Origin: Candidatus Poseidoniales archaeon
Lineage (GTDB): Archaea > Thermoplasmatota > Poseidoniia > Poseidoniales > Poseidoniaceae
DNA length: 52,607 nucleotides
Direction of reading: 5' to 3'
Assembly (NCBI GenBank): GCA_003602535.1
Contig: QQSA01000021.1
Span: forward strand, 15,924 to 68,530
Shown here: positions 20,526 through 30,188 of the stretch, one piece after another
How positions within the stretch are numbered: the first letter of the stretch is position 1
Layout: each line of letters begins with the position of its first letter
Notes under the pieces: generated by a model
Database searches by the model: none
What the model saw: only the letters and a program-made list of their open reading frames with translations
What the model was told of the DNA's origin: nothing
Made by a program: the position numbers and the translations under genes

Positions 20526-22682
20526 ATGCGTGCTCAAAGGTTATCAAAAAATTTGGTAATCTTGTTGTTTTTCTTGATGATTCTATTCTCGTCAGCGTTT
20601 TCATCTGGAAGGCAACTAAATTCTTCAATTGCTGATGTCGATGATTTCACGGTATTTGGAAGAAGTATTGATTTCGATTGCTTGAACAACACTTCCTTGG
20701 GAGATTGCGATAACGATTCATTATCCAATATTGAAGAAGATCGTGACGGTGATGGCAATTGGTCGAATGATGACTCAGATGGAGATGGGATTCCAAATTA
20801 TCTTGATGAAGATGATGATAATGATGGCTGGCCAACCTGGATGGAATGTCCAATAAGTCCTGAACAAAGTCATGATGATTGTCCTGGATTTGGTCCAATA
20901 AAGGATTATTTGCATGCGAATTTATACAATTGTGATTTACCATTTGTCCATTTAGCTTATGCTTCTGACCCTTATGAGATGAAATTGTTTGTATTTATCG
21001 AACACAATTCTACGTTGGTTGAGTTATTGCATTTAATTGGAGAAGGAGGCGCTAATTCTGACCGCTCGCATCTTGATGGAAAAATACACTGGATTAACGC
21101 ATCACCATTGCCAGAAAACCGACATCATAGGTCATGGACACCATCAGGTATTGTCGACGAAGGTTCGATAAACACATCGAATGGTTTCTTCAGGGCTGAT
21201 TTTGATACGGATGGTGGATTTGTAGCGCAGCAAAATAATTCACTATTTGTTATGGATACTGAAACTAATCAGTTTGTGAATTTGGGAGAATTAAATCAAT
21301 CTACTGGAGGTGGTGGTGACTTAATTGTTAATCAAAATAATGATCTATTTTTGATATCTCACAAAGGTGAAATATTCTATGTGCCAGATAGTTCTCTAAA
21401 TGCAACATTGATAGGAGATATCTCACATATTGATGGTTTCAATAGCCCTAATCATATCAAAGGTACTACTTTACTTGAAAATGGTTCACTACTGTACAAT
21501 GCAGGTGAAAATATCTACCTAATTGAAGGGCAATGGAATTTAGGTTTTAACGAAACAGGATACCTCACAAATGGAGAAAAATTACAAATTTATCATATTC
21601 ATTCTTCGGCAGATGCTACTACTGGAGGAGACATGGCAAGTTGTCTTATTCCCGAATCAGACCAAGATCTTGATTCTATTCCTGATTATTATGAAGAGAG
21701 GGTTTTCTTAACAAATATTACTAGGAACGATACTGATTTTGATGGTCTTTCAGATGGCGATGAGATTCTGATTCATGGTACAGATCCATTGAAAAACGAT
21801 ACTGACGGGGATGGATGTAGTGATTCGGATGAAATCAATAATTCTAGTACTAGTCCATTAATTCAAGATTCAAATGGCGATGGAGTGTTTGATTGTTTAA
21901 TACAAACCGCATTGAGTTATTCAATTCCAGAAAATATTCTTTGGGATGAAGTAAATGTGGAGTGGTCACCGGAGATTACAGGTCATCAACCCGAAAATTG
22001 GTCCATTTTACCAGAACTACCATCATGGCTCAATTTTGAAGAAGGTATGTTCTCAGGATCTCCTTCGCCTCAATATTTTAATGAAACATTTGTCGTTACA
22101 TGCTATGGAAATGGTGGTAAAGCACAGGCTACAATAAATGTTGAAGTAATAGCTCCGCCACCAGTAATAGAATATCAAGAAAGTAAGCTCAATCATACAA
22201 TTGGAGATAATATAGAGATCAATGTGTCTTCACTCAGAGGTCCAATTGATTCCTGGGAACTATCTGATGATATACCGGGATGGTTGCAATTTGATGATGG
22301 AAATTTCTCTGGAATTGCGGAACAATCAGGGTGGTTAAATTTGACCGTAACAGCCAATGGGATATCAATAACTAATGGAGGTACAGGCTCGAACTCATCT
22401 TCTTCGATTAGTATATTTGTTCAAGATAATATTGATAGCAATGCAGATGATAAGTCAGAAGATGATGATGACGATGATGACGATGTCAGTGAGCCAAGTT
22501 TAGATGTCGATCTGTACACGGGATTGTTCCTCTTCATAATTCTAATTTTGATAATTACATTTGTAACATATCGTTTGACAAGAAGTAAGGAAGAAGACTG
22601 TGATGAAAAAAAGAAAGAAAGCGCTGTTGCAATTGTTGATAATGAAAAAAATTCTTCAGAACAAACAAATGAAGAAGAATAA
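20526..22682 (+). CDS. secreted surface protein with TSP3-like repeats, Ig-like domains, C-terminal TM
   Basis: Signal peptide; DGDGNWSNDDSDGDGIPNYLDEDDDNDGWP; DTDFDGLSDGDEILIHGTDPLKNDTDGDGCSDSDEINN; putative Ig repeats (PSWLNFEEGMFSGSP, PGWLQFDDGNFSGIA); acidic stretch then TM. Confidence 0.75.
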   Translation: MRAQRLSKNLVILLFFLMILFSSAFSSGRQLNSSIADVDDFTVFGRSIDFDCLNNTSLGDCDNDSLSNIEEDRDGDGNWSNDDSDGDGIPNYLDEDDDNDGWPTWMECPISPEQSHDDCPGFGPIKDYLHANLYNCDLPFVHLAYASDPYEMKLFVFIEHNSTLVELLHLIGEGGANSDRSHLDGKIHWINASPLPENRHHRSWTPSGIVDEGSINTSNGFFRADFDTDGGFVAQQNNSLFVMDTETNQFVNLGELNQSTGGGGDLIVNQNNDLFLISHKGEIFYVPDSSLNATLIGDISHIDGFNSPNHIKGTTLLENGSLLYNAGENIYLIEGQWNLGFNETGYLTNGEKLQIYHIHSSADATTGGDMASCLIPESDQDLDSIPDYYEERVFLTNITRNDTDFDGLSDGDEILIHGTDPLKNDTDGDGCSDSDEINNSSTSPLIQDSNGDGVFDCLIQTALSYSIPENILWDEVNVEWSPEITGHQPENWSILPELPSWLNFEEGMFSGSPSPQYFNETFVVTCYGNGGKAQATINVEVIAPPPVIEYQESKLNHTIGDNIEINVSSLRGPIDSWELSDDIPGWLQFDDGNFSGIAEQSGWLNLTVTANGISITNGGTGSNSSSSISIFVQDNIDSNADDKSEDDDDDDDDVSEPSLDVDLYTGLFLFIILILIITFVTYRLTRSKEEDCDEKKKESAVAIVDNEKNSSEQTNEEE

Positions 22683-22710
22683 CAATGTCTCTCAGCATTA
22701 AGATGCAAAG

Positions 22711-22783
22711 TGGACGCTGGGGGATTTGAACCCCCGGCCTCTTGAGTGCCACTCAAGCGATCTTCCAACTGATCTAAGCGCCC
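22711..22783 (-). tRNA. tRNA-Ala (GGC)
   Basis: Reverse complement GGGCGCTTAGATCAGTTGGAAGATCGCTTGAGTGGCACTCAAGAGGCCGGGGGTTCAAATCCCCCAGCGTCCA folds as a cloverleaf; loop GTGGCAC gives anticodon GGC; G3:U70 acceptor wobble (alanine identity element) present; no encoded CCA. Confidence 0.93.
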
Positions 22784-22859
22784 AACTAATTGCCTAAGGC
22801 AGCCTGCCCACCTATACTTCTATCATAAGGCTTCTCAATCAGTCCCCTCTGGGGTAAGC

Positions 22860-23348
22860 ATGGACGTAGAGGATGTACTAGCTGAAATACTCCCTCAAAT
22901 CCCTGAAAATGTGTTCACTAAATGGTTGCCAAGCCGTATTTCTCTTATCTGGTTGGAATATGATGATGACAGATTAGGTATGACTAGATTTGAAGAAGGA
23001 TCAGTTGAATTGGTTCGTCGTCGCAAATTATCACTAGACCCAGGAAAAATCACAATTGGATTACATCCTCGACTCAAAGATGAACCAGTTTTACTCAAAC
23101 ATACTTTGGCTCATGAATTAATTCATGCATCTGGAGTGTTAAACCATTCCAACGAGTTGCATGATGCGGTTGAAAAAATTGCCCCTGGAGTTTCAATTTC
23201 AGATTCTCCAATGTTGCAAGAAATGCGAGATGAATATCTTGGTTCGGCGCGTGTAAAATCTTGGGCCTGTTCTTATTGCGGATATGAGTGGAAACGCTCT
23301 ACTGTTCGCAAACCGATGAGATGTCATAAATGTGCTAGACCACTGTAA
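22860..23348 (+). CDS. SprT-like zinc metallopeptidase domain protein
   Basis: HTLAHELIHASG (HExxH) plus C-terminal zinc ribbon CSYCGYEWKR...MRCHKCARPL. Confidence 0.85.
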   Translation: MDVEDVLAEILPQIPENVFTKWLPSRISLIWLEYDDDRLGMTRFEEGSVELVRRRKLSLDPGKITIGLHPRLKDEPVLLKHTLAHELIHASGVLNHSNELHDAVEKIAPGVSISDSPMLQEMRDEYLGSARVKSWACSYCGYEWKRSTVRKPMRCHKCARPL

Positions 23349-23381
23349 GGCTGATAGAGGTGATTCCCTCCCGCCGGGATG

Positions 23382-23454
23382 GGCGTATGATGTAGTTTGG
23401 ATATCATCTTGGCCTTCTAAGCCGAATACCGGGGTTCAAATCCCCGTACGCCCG
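23382..23454 (+). tRNA. tRNA-Arg (TCT)
   Basis: GGGCGTATGATGTAGTTTGGATATCATCTTGGCCTTCTAAGCCGAATACCGGGGTTCAAATCCCCGTACGCCCG; anticodon loop CTTCTAA; acceptor GGGCGTA/TACGCCC. Confidence 0.93.
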
Positions 23455-23529
23455 CTCTCCAAAATGCACTTTTTGTGATATCATACATGATACTAAATGC
23501 TCTATATCATTCATAGGAATCGGATAATT

Positions 23530-24366
23530 ATGTCGGAGCAAAGGTCTGTCAAGTCAATCGTCCCCACGCGTACTGTTCTAGAAGGTGGCGGTTTCAAAGT
23601 TCGAAGACCAGCGGCGATGGGATCATTGATGAGCCCTTTCTTGCTATTAGATGAAATGGGCCCAGTTGATTATGCACCAGGTGAAGCAGTAGGTGCTCCT
23701 TGGCACCCACATCGAGGATTTGAGACAGTAACTTATCTTCTATCTGGAGAGATGGAACATGAAGATAGCCAAGGTTCCAAAGGCCTTCTTACTCCTGGTG
23801 ATGTTCAGTGGATGACTGCTGGCAAAGGAATTATTCATTCTGAGATGCCTACCAAGAAAATGATTGACGAAGGAGGATTAATGCATGGTTTCCAAATTTG
23901 GGTAAACCTCCCTGCTAAGGACAAGATGATGAATCCAAGATATCAAGATCTAACTGCTGCAGATTCCCCAATTGCTGAGAAAGATGGAGTTTGGGCAAGA
24001 GTGGTAGCCGGAGAGTGCCTCGGTGTTGAATCTTCAATCGACACTGTAATTCCAATTACCTATATCCATGTGAAAATGAATCAAGGTTCTGATTTGGAAA
24101 AGTCACTTGACTCGGAATTGAATGGTATGGTGTATGTTTTCAAAGGTGAAATCGAAATTGAAGGGAAGTCGGTTTCAGATGGCTCTCTTGCTTTACTGTC
24201 CAATGGTTCTTCTGTCCAATTTAAAGCAAAATCTGATTCAGAATTTTTGATTCTAGCAGGTCCAGAAATAGGTGAGCCAATAGCTCGTTATGGTCCATTT
24301 GTGATGAATACACGTGAAGAAATTATTCAGGCTATTGAAGACTATCAAAACGGGATTTTGGCTTAA
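23530..24366 (+). CDS. pirin family protein
   Basis: PFLLLDEMGPVDYAPGEAVGAPWHPHRGFETVTYLLSGEMEHEDSQG...GDVQWMTAGKGIIHSEMP. Start taken at MSEQRS; the track ORF starts at 23497. Confidence 0.9.
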   Translation: MSEQRSVKSIVPTRTVLEGGGFKVRRPAAMGSLMSPFLLLDEMGPVDYAPGEAVGAPWHPHRGFETVTYLLSGEMEHEDSQGSKGLLTPGDVQWMTAGKGIIHSEMPTKKMIDEGGLMHGFQIWVNLPAKDKMMNPRYQDLTAADSPIAEKDGVWARVVAGECLGVESSIDTVIPITYIHVKMNQGSDLEKSLDSELNGMVYVFKGEIEIEGKSVSDGSLALLSNGSSVQFKAKSDSEFLILAGPEIGEPIARYGPFVMNTREEIIQAIEDYQNGILA

Positions 24367-24429
24367 GTTGATTTGTTCTTCCTTTGGGAAGTCCTCATAT
24401 ACGAAAGGTTGGTCGGCGGACTGTTCACC

Positions 24430-24537
24430 ATGAAGCGAGGTTCCAGAGCGTGGAAGAAGACTGGTAATCAGCGATGGAAGTGGCGCAAGAAAAAGCTACG
24501 CCGTCGTAAGCGTGCTCGCCGACAGGCTAAGCAGTGA
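24430..24537 (+). CDS. rpl41e: ribosomal protein eL41 (L41e)
   Basis: 35-aa ORF absent from the track: MKRGSRAWKKTGNQRWKWRKKKLRRRKRARRQAKQ*; C-terminal WRKKKLRRRKRARR closely matches eL41 (WRKKRMRRLKRKRRKMR). Confidence 0.8.
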   Translation: MKRGSRAWKKTGNQRWKWRKKKLRRRKRARRQAKQ

Positions 24538-24555
24538 CGCTGAAGGTTAGAACAG

Positions 24556-24744
24556 GGGAGTATAGTATAACCTGGTAGTATAGCTGGCTCCAGTTGCACG
24601 GGAATGATGATAGGTAAAGGTCTGAAGATTGTGATGATCAACTGGAAGACTGACCTGTGAAATCCCGCCACCAGCCGTACACACAACACTTAGTGGCGGA
24701 TCAGAAGATACCAGCCGGTCGGGGTTCAAATCCCTGTGCTCCCA
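24556..24744 (+). tRNA. tRNA-Trp (CCA) with ~116-nt intron at 37/38 (intron about 24594-24709)
   Basis: Exon 1 GGGAGTATAGTATAACCTGGTAGTATAGCTGGCTCCAG; exon 2 ACCAGCCGGTCGGGGTTCAAATCCCTGTGCTCCCA; acceptor GGGAGTA/TGCTCCC; anticodon stem GCTGG/CCAGC; T-arm CGGGGTTCAAATCCCTG. Confidence 0.9.
24599..24667 (+). ncRNA. intron-encoded box C/D guide sRNA
   Basis: Box C ATGATGA 24604-24610, box D' CTGA 24622-24625, box C' GTGATGA 24631-24637, box D CTGA 24650-24653; spacers 11 and 12 nt; possible closing stem CGGGA(24599-24603)/TCCCG(24663-24667). Confidence 0.85.
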
Positions 24745-24824
24745 CCTTTCTGCTAGAATTATTCCTAACCGTTTAACCAACATATTCATGTTTGGTGGAC
24801 ATTTGAAACAAATTAGGGAAGCAT

Positions 24825-27002
24825 ATGCGTCGCGGTTTTACAATCTTATGTTTGGTTCTTTTTTTGGCGCCATTGACCGGTTCCCTAGGTAATGATGTTG
24901 ATTCAAATTCGGAATGGTCATCAGAAATTCCTGAAATGACTCCAATCGTTTACGAAGAGGTAAATTGGTGGGAAAGAACAACCATGGATTCCAATAGAAA
25001 TGGGATTTTCGACTCACTTGAAACTTTGAATGAACCAGTTGGTATAGGCCTATCCTATGGCAGAGATGTTACTGATTCAGATGTAGAATTGCTAGAGTCA
25101 ATGGGTTACGAAATTACAGATGTTATTGAGGCAGTGGATGCAGTTCTATTAGGAGTAATCAATTCAGAAGACATTTGGGAATTATCTCAAATTGATGGAG
25201 TTGTCATGGTTGAAAGATATGGGCAAGTTATTTTGTGGGGAGATGTTCAAACTCCAAACATAAAGGCTGAACCATCAGATGTTTATCCACAAGCTGCATG
25301 GGATTATTCGCCAATGGGCGGCCTTGGAATAAACATTGCAATGGTGGATACAGGAACTGATAATGAACATCCTGGATTGAAAGATAAATTCGTGGCAGGG
25401 TATGATGCAGTTTGCTTTGTTCACACAGACCCTGAATGTGTTCTTGCCGGCGGTAGAGAAACTGATGGATCATTTGACCCAGACGATGGTAACCAACATG
25501 GAACTGCTTGTATGGGTATGGCAGCTGCTACCGGCTTAGATGCTAATGGAGAGCAAACTGGCTTCGAAGGTTCTGCACCCAATGCTAGCTTAATCGATGT
25601 GAGGATTGGTACAGATGCTGGAGCAGGTCCATTCGAAAACTATCTTCTTTCACAAGAATTCTATGAATCTGCAATGAATGGTCTTCAATGGATAATAGAC
25701 AACAAGGACACTCCATGGCCTGGTGTTGATGAGAGCCTGTATGGCATAGATATCATTTCACTTTCTTGGGGTATTACCAGCCACGAAGGCGGAGGTAGTG
25801 ATGGAGAAGACATGCACTCACGTATCCTTAACGAAGCAACTCTTGCAGGAATTGCTGTAAGTGTAGCCGCTGGAAACGATGGTTCAGGAAATGATGGTCT
25901 ATCTGGTATGGGTTCTTCTTCTCTATCGATAACGGTTGGAGCTACTGATGACATGAATACAATCGAAAGAGATGACGATACAATCGCAGGTTATTCTAGT
26001 CGTGGCCCTCGTAGAGACAATGGCGATTCTAATCCTATCAATGAGATGAAGCCAGATGTAACTGCATCAGGTTCAGACATTGTGCAAGCAGAAGCTTGTG
26101 TAACTTCAGGTTCTTGTAACAACTTCTTAGGAGGCGATGCTTCACAAAACGGCTACACGGGACGTGGCTCAGGTACTTCTTACGCAACTCCTGCCGTTAC
26201 AGGAGTAATCGCTCTAATGATGGAGGTAAACGATGAAATCAATCCATTGGTGATTAGAGAAATTCTACGTTCAACTGCAGAAAGAAAAGAAACTCTGTCC
26301 GAAGAAGTAGATGGTGAGGGTGTTGAAGATGGCCCATGGGCTACTTATCCAGACATAGATCCTCATTGGAATCGTCATTTTGGTTGGGGCATGGTAGATG
26401 CTCATGATGCAGTATTGACGGCTAAGTATCTCAATGATGTAGGAATAACAACTTCTGATATGAATTTAGACTTGCAAGTGCACATCGAGGATATTTCAAC
26501 TGATGGTACTGTAAATACCTACACAGGTCTAGCATGGAGCCGTGGAGCAGTAATGGATAAAATCGAATATTCTGTAGATGGTGGAGATACATGGACTGAG
26601 GTAATGTATGAAGATGCAAATGGTTCACTTAGTGCCTACGAATCATTTGCATTCCAGTTTGTTGTAGATACAGATTACCTTCCAGAAGGTGACAATATGA
26701 TTATTGTTAGAGGAGTTGACGAAAATGGGGCTTCATCAATGATATCATGGGACTCAGTAACCGGTGGAGGAAATGTCGAATCTTACGGTAGTGGGGATTC
26801 AATTGGCAGATTGCTGTTTATTGGAGTAGTTGGACTTGCAATCCTAATTTTTGGGGCATTTGTAGCAATTCAACAACAAGTGGATGAACCAGTATTATTC
26901 GTTGCTTCAGGCGATGAAATGTCAAAAACGCCTCCAATAATTGATCATGAACCATTGGAAGCGACATTAGTCGATGATGTATCAGATAGCACCTCATCTT
27001 GA
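24825..27002 (+). CDS. secreted subtilisin-like (S8) serine protease with C-terminal TM
   Basis: GINIAMVDTGTDNEHPGL, GNQHGTACMGMAAATG, VSVAAGNDGSG, GTSYATPAVTGVIALMM; C-terminal TM helix. Confidence 0.88.
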   Translation: MRRGFTILCLVLFLAPLTGSLGNDVDSNSEWSSEIPEMTPIVYEEVNWWERTTMDSNRNGIFDSLETLNEPVGIGLSYGRDVTDSDVELLESMGYEITDVIEAVDAVLLGVINSEDIWELSQIDGVVMVERYGQVILWGDVQTPNIKAEPSDVYPQAAWDYSPMGGLGINIAMVDTGTDNEHPGLKDKFVAGYDAVCFVHTDPECVLAGGRETDGSFDPDDGNQHGTACMGMAAATGLDANGEQTGFEGSAPNASLIDVRIGTDAGAGPFENYLLSQEFYESAMNGLQWIIDNKDTPWPGVDESLYGIDIISLSWGITSHEGGGSDGEDMHSRILNEATLAGIAVSVAAGNDGSGNDGLSGMGSSSLSITVGATDDMNTIERDDDTIAGYSSRGPRRDNGDSNPINEMKPDVTASGSDIVQAEACVTSGSCNNFLGGDASQNGYTGRGSGTSYATPAVTGVIALMMEVNDEINPLVIREILRSTAERKETLSEEVDGEGVEDGPWATYPDIDPHWNRHFGWGMVDAHDAVLTAKYLNDVGITTSDMNLDLQVHIEDISTDGTVNTYTGLAWSRGAVMDKIEYSVDGGDTWTEVMYEDANGSLSAYESFAFQFVVDTDYLPEGDNMIIVRGVDENGASSMISWDSVTGGGNVESYGSGDSIGRLLFIGVVGLAILIFGAFVAIQQQVDEPVLFVASGDEMSKTPPIIDHEPLEATLVDDVSDSTSS

Positions 27003-27027
27003 AAAGTGAACTCGTAGTCGACCCGAC

Positions 27028-28176
27028 ATGCGTGGCTTCTCAGATAGAGCAATGGATATCCAACCTACTGGCGTACGCAAGATGTTTGATATGGCAGGTG
27101 ACGATGTAATTTCTTTTGGTTTAGGAGAGCCCGATTTCCAGCCACCTGAAATCGCTATTGAAGCAATGTATCAAGCTATGAAAGATGGTCATAACAAGTA
27201 TACTACTACCGCAGGACTACCAGCTCTACGAAAGAAAATTGCAAAATCTTGGGATCATGTTTGCCCTGGTTTAGATGAGAGCAATGTTTGCATGACAATG
27301 AGTGGTACTAATGCTCTTTTGAACATATTCGCATCGTTGGTAAATCCTGGGAAAAATGTGTTACTTCCAGAACCATATTTTCCATTGTATGGTCCAGATG
27401 TTGGCCTGTGGGGTGGAGAAGCAAGATTTTACGAATGCTTGTTTGAAAATGAGTTTGTTCCTACCATAGAACATCTTGAGACTCTAGTAGATGAAGATAC
27501 AGTTGCGATATTGTATAATTTCCCATCCAATCCAACAGGAGCAACAATTACCAAAGATCAGAGGGATGAATTGCTAAAATTTGCTCAGAGACATGACTTA
27601 TGGTTAATCACTGATGAAGTATATGACCGAATTGTTTTCGATGGCGAACATGTGTCATTTGTTGGTTGTGATAATGACCGTGTTATTCTTGTAAATTCAT
27701 TTTCGAAGACATTTGCTATGACAGGTTGGAGGATTGGTTACATTCTATCTGCAAATTCTGAAGCGATGGCTCAGATGACAAAATTGCAGTATTACATAAC
27801 CGCATGTTCTAATGATGCAATGCAATACGGAGTACTTGCTGCATTTGAAAAGGCAAATGATTACCCAGATGAAATGTGTTCTGAATTCAAAGCACGAAGA
27901 GACCTTATCTGTTCGAGATTAAATGCTATGCCGGGTGTACAATGCCATGTACCTGAAGGAGCATTCTATGTTTTCCCGAAAGTAGATGTCCCTGGGATGT
28001 CAAGTGAGGATGTAGCTATGGAATTGTTGAAAGGAGGTGTTTTGTGTTCACCAGGTAGTGCATTTGGCCCATCAGGTGAAGGTCACCTTAGATTCGCATA
28101 TACAATTTCACGTGAGGATATATCTCTTGGCATGGATAAGACTGAAATCGTGTTGAAAAGATTACGTGGCGATTGA
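27028..28176 (+). CDS. PLP-dependent class I aminotransferase (aspartate aminotransferase-like)
   Basis: SFGLGEPDFQPPE, KYTTTAGLPALRKKIA, YNFPSNPTGA, ITDEVYDRIVFDG, NSFSKTFAMTGWRIGY. Confidence 0.93.
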   Translation: MRGFSDRAMDIQPTGVRKMFDMAGDDVISFGLGEPDFQPPEIAIEAMYQAMKDGHNKYTTTAGLPALRKKIAKSWDHVCPGLDESNVCMTMSGTNALLNIFASLVNPGKNVLLPEPYFPLYGPDVGLWGGEARFYECLFENEFVPTIEHLETLVDEDTVAILYNFPSNPTGATITKDQRDELLKFAQRHDLWLITDEVYDRIVFDGEHVSFVGCDNDRVILVNSFSKTFAMTGWRIGYILSANSEAMAQMTKLQYYITACSNDAMQYGVLAAFEKANDYPDEMCSEFKARRDLICSRLNAMPGVQCHVPEGAFYVFPKVDVPGMSSEDVAMELLKGGVLCSPGSAFGPSGEGHLRFAYTISREDISLGMDKTEIVLKRLRGD

Positions 28177-28177
28177 G

Positions 28178-28756
28178 ATGTGGTCTGTAATATTGGATTT
28201 CTTCATTGGTGCAATTGTTGCATATATGATTACTAGAGTTCCATATTTGACATTCCCTCGGCTAAAATCTTGGAATGATCATTTCCCTCCTCATCCCGAA
28301 CCTATCTATGTGGATGCATACTTGATACAGAGAGTTCTTCATATGCGTTTATTCTATTGGTTAGGATTGGTATTTGCCATCATCCCTCTTGTATTTGGTT
28401 GGATGAGTATGTCATATGGTTCTCCTGCTATCGGATTTGGATTATGGTGTGTGTCAGGGTGGCTAATTCTTTCTCGCCTTACAGGTTTCATCTCTGATGA
28501 AGACCCTCCTTGGACAAAACAATTGGCTATGCACTTACAATTGGTTAGGAATAAAGCAGACTCAGAAAAGTCTTGCTGCAATTTACCCTATCCTGTTTGG
28601 CAAGTGACTTGTGTAAGGTGTACCAATTGCGGCTCTAAATTGCTAAACAAACCGAGACCTGATTTAGGTCGTCGACGTAGTGATGGATTTATTCGAGGAT
28701 TTTTCCGTTTGATTGTAACGGATGGTAGGCCAATAGTTGCTAGTGAAGAGGAATAA
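28178..28756 (+). CDS. membrane protein with C-terminal CxxC motif, unknown function
   Basis: Hydrophobic N-terminal half; VTCVRCTNCGSKLLNKPRP; ATG at 28178 preferred over the GTG at 28166. Confidence 0.55.
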   Translation: MWSVILDFFIGAIVAYMITRVPYLTFPRLKSWNDHFPPHPEPIYVDAYLIQRVLHMRLFYWLGLVFAIIPLVFGWMSMSYGSPAIGFGLWCVSGWLILSRLTGFISDEDPPWTKQLAMHLQLVRNKADSEKSCCNLPYPVWQVTCVRCTNCGSKLLNKPRPDLGRRRSDGFIRGFFRLIVTDGRPIVASEEE

Positions 28757-30148
28757 TCAATCAAACATTGAACCGAATCCTTCGAATTCAGAAGGCTCAT
28801 CTTCTTCAGGCTGAGATGTATCTTCTTCCGGTTGTACATCTGGTAATGAATCGGTATTGTCAACGAATGAGAAAGCATCTTCAGTAGTTGATACAGCATC
28901 CATTCCACTATCGAATGCTTGTGGCGCAGAATTTGCTGCAGCAATTGCGGTATTGCCTGCACTTTGTGCTTTGGAAGCAATTCCTGAGGCTGCTGTTGCC
29001 GCGATTCCAATACCAATTCCAACCGTTGCTCCGGCAACAGCTCCAACAACTCTTCCTGCAGATATCAGTGCGCCACCGTCTCCTTCTTCTTCAGGAGTTT
29101 TAATTTCAACTTCATCTCCCAATCTCATCCATTCTGGAGGAGTTCCCGATCCTCCTCCCAAACAAGCTAATGTTGTGAATGCTGCTAATGGCATTACAGC
29201 CAGTGCAGTTAACAGATCCAAGAAAGATGTTTCAGGAACACTACCAATTCTTAGTAAATCTTCCATGAATGTCTGTTCTAGATCTAAATTGGTAGACAAA
29301 TCTGCTCCTATCCATGATAATACGATTACACTTGCTAACCTACCCATCAGCCATAATACAAGTACAGGTGCTAGCCAAGATAGTTTAGTCATTGAAATCA
29401 ACCATCGTCTAGTGAATGCTGCAGTTGTTATGTGCTTGCGAGCAAATTTAGGAAATACTCTCATCACCATAATTAGTACAATGAGGTAGCAAGCCATTGC
29501 GACCTCTAATCTACGATTTTGTTTAATCCATTCTTCAGGTATGAAAATAATGAAACCTAGTGGAATGATTACCAGCATTAGCTGGAATGGAATTGCCAGT
29601 AGCACTAATCCTCCATGAGTAGAGAGAAGTGAATGTCTTTTGAGAATTCTATCATTGACCATTACTGTTAATTTAGCATGGGGAGATTTAGCATGATTTC
29701 TTCTTGAATTGCGAAGTGTAGCAGCATCTCTCTTAGCCCTGGTCAGTCCAAATGCTGCTCGCCATCCTCCCTTCTCAACTACCGATAGTGGAGTGAATCC
29801 TCCACATAATAATGCAAGCATTAGAGCTAGCATCCCGTATGCTAAGGATGCAGCAATAATCCACGGTATCATTTCAGATTGAAATGACATTGTGAAATTT
29901 TCTGATGCCATTTCAAAATTAATTAGGTAAGTGATAGAAAATGCAGCCATTGGAGTTAAGAATATTTGACAGAAAACTAGTCCAGTTAACCACAGGCGAG
30001 CAGCCATAGGACCTTTGTTAGAATACTCACCCACACTAGCACCCCAACTCTTTGCTTTCTCAAAGGTTGCCCTCGATTCATACCTGCAAGTACCGATTAA
30101 AACACTTCTTTGAATATGCCAATTAACTTCTGTCCCCTTCGGGGACAT
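28757..30148 (-). CDS. polytopic membrane protein, unknown function
   Basis: Multiple TM segments, Gly/Ala-rich helix (AGRVVGAVAGATVGIGIGIAATAASGIASKA), acidic C-terminus. The track ORF extends to 30337 and overlaps the divergent gene; start at MSPKGTEVNW (30148) or MAARLW is more plausible. Confidence 0.55.
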   Translation of the reverse strand: MSPKGTEVNWHIQRSVLIGTCRYESRATFEKAKSWGASVGEYSNKGPMAARLWLTGLVFCQIFLTPMAAFSITYLINFEMASENFTMSFQSEMIPWIIAASLAYGMLALMLALLCGGFTPLSVVEKGGWRAAFGLTRAKRDAATLRNSRRNHAKSPHAKLTVMVNDRILKRHSLLSTHGGLVLLAIPFQLMLVIIPLGFIIFIPEEWIKQNRRLEVAMACYLIVLIMVMRVFPKFARKHITTAAFTRRWLISMTKLSWLAPVLVLWLMGRLASVIVLSWIGADLSTNLDLEQTFMEDLLRIGSVPETSFLDLLTALAVMPLAAFTTLACLGGGSGTPPEWMRLGDEVEIKTPEEEGDGGALISAGRVVGAVAGATVGIGIGIAATAASGIASKAQSAGNTAIAAANSAPQAFDSGMDAVSTTEDAFSFVDNTDSLPDVQPEEDTSQPEEDEPSEFEGFGSMFD

Positions 30149-30188
30149 GTGAAGGGGACATTCATATGCCAAACTATGTTCGCATGCT

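Noticed and set aside
24468-24789. Antisense ORFs of 73 and 80 aa over eL41 and tRNA-Trp
   Set aside because: Overlap a well supported eL41 ORF, tRNA exons and box C/D intron; no protein signature.
28857-29489. 210-aa + strand ORF opposite the membrane protein gene
   Set aside because: Ala/Ser/Pro low complexity, antisense of a better supported polytopic membrane protein.
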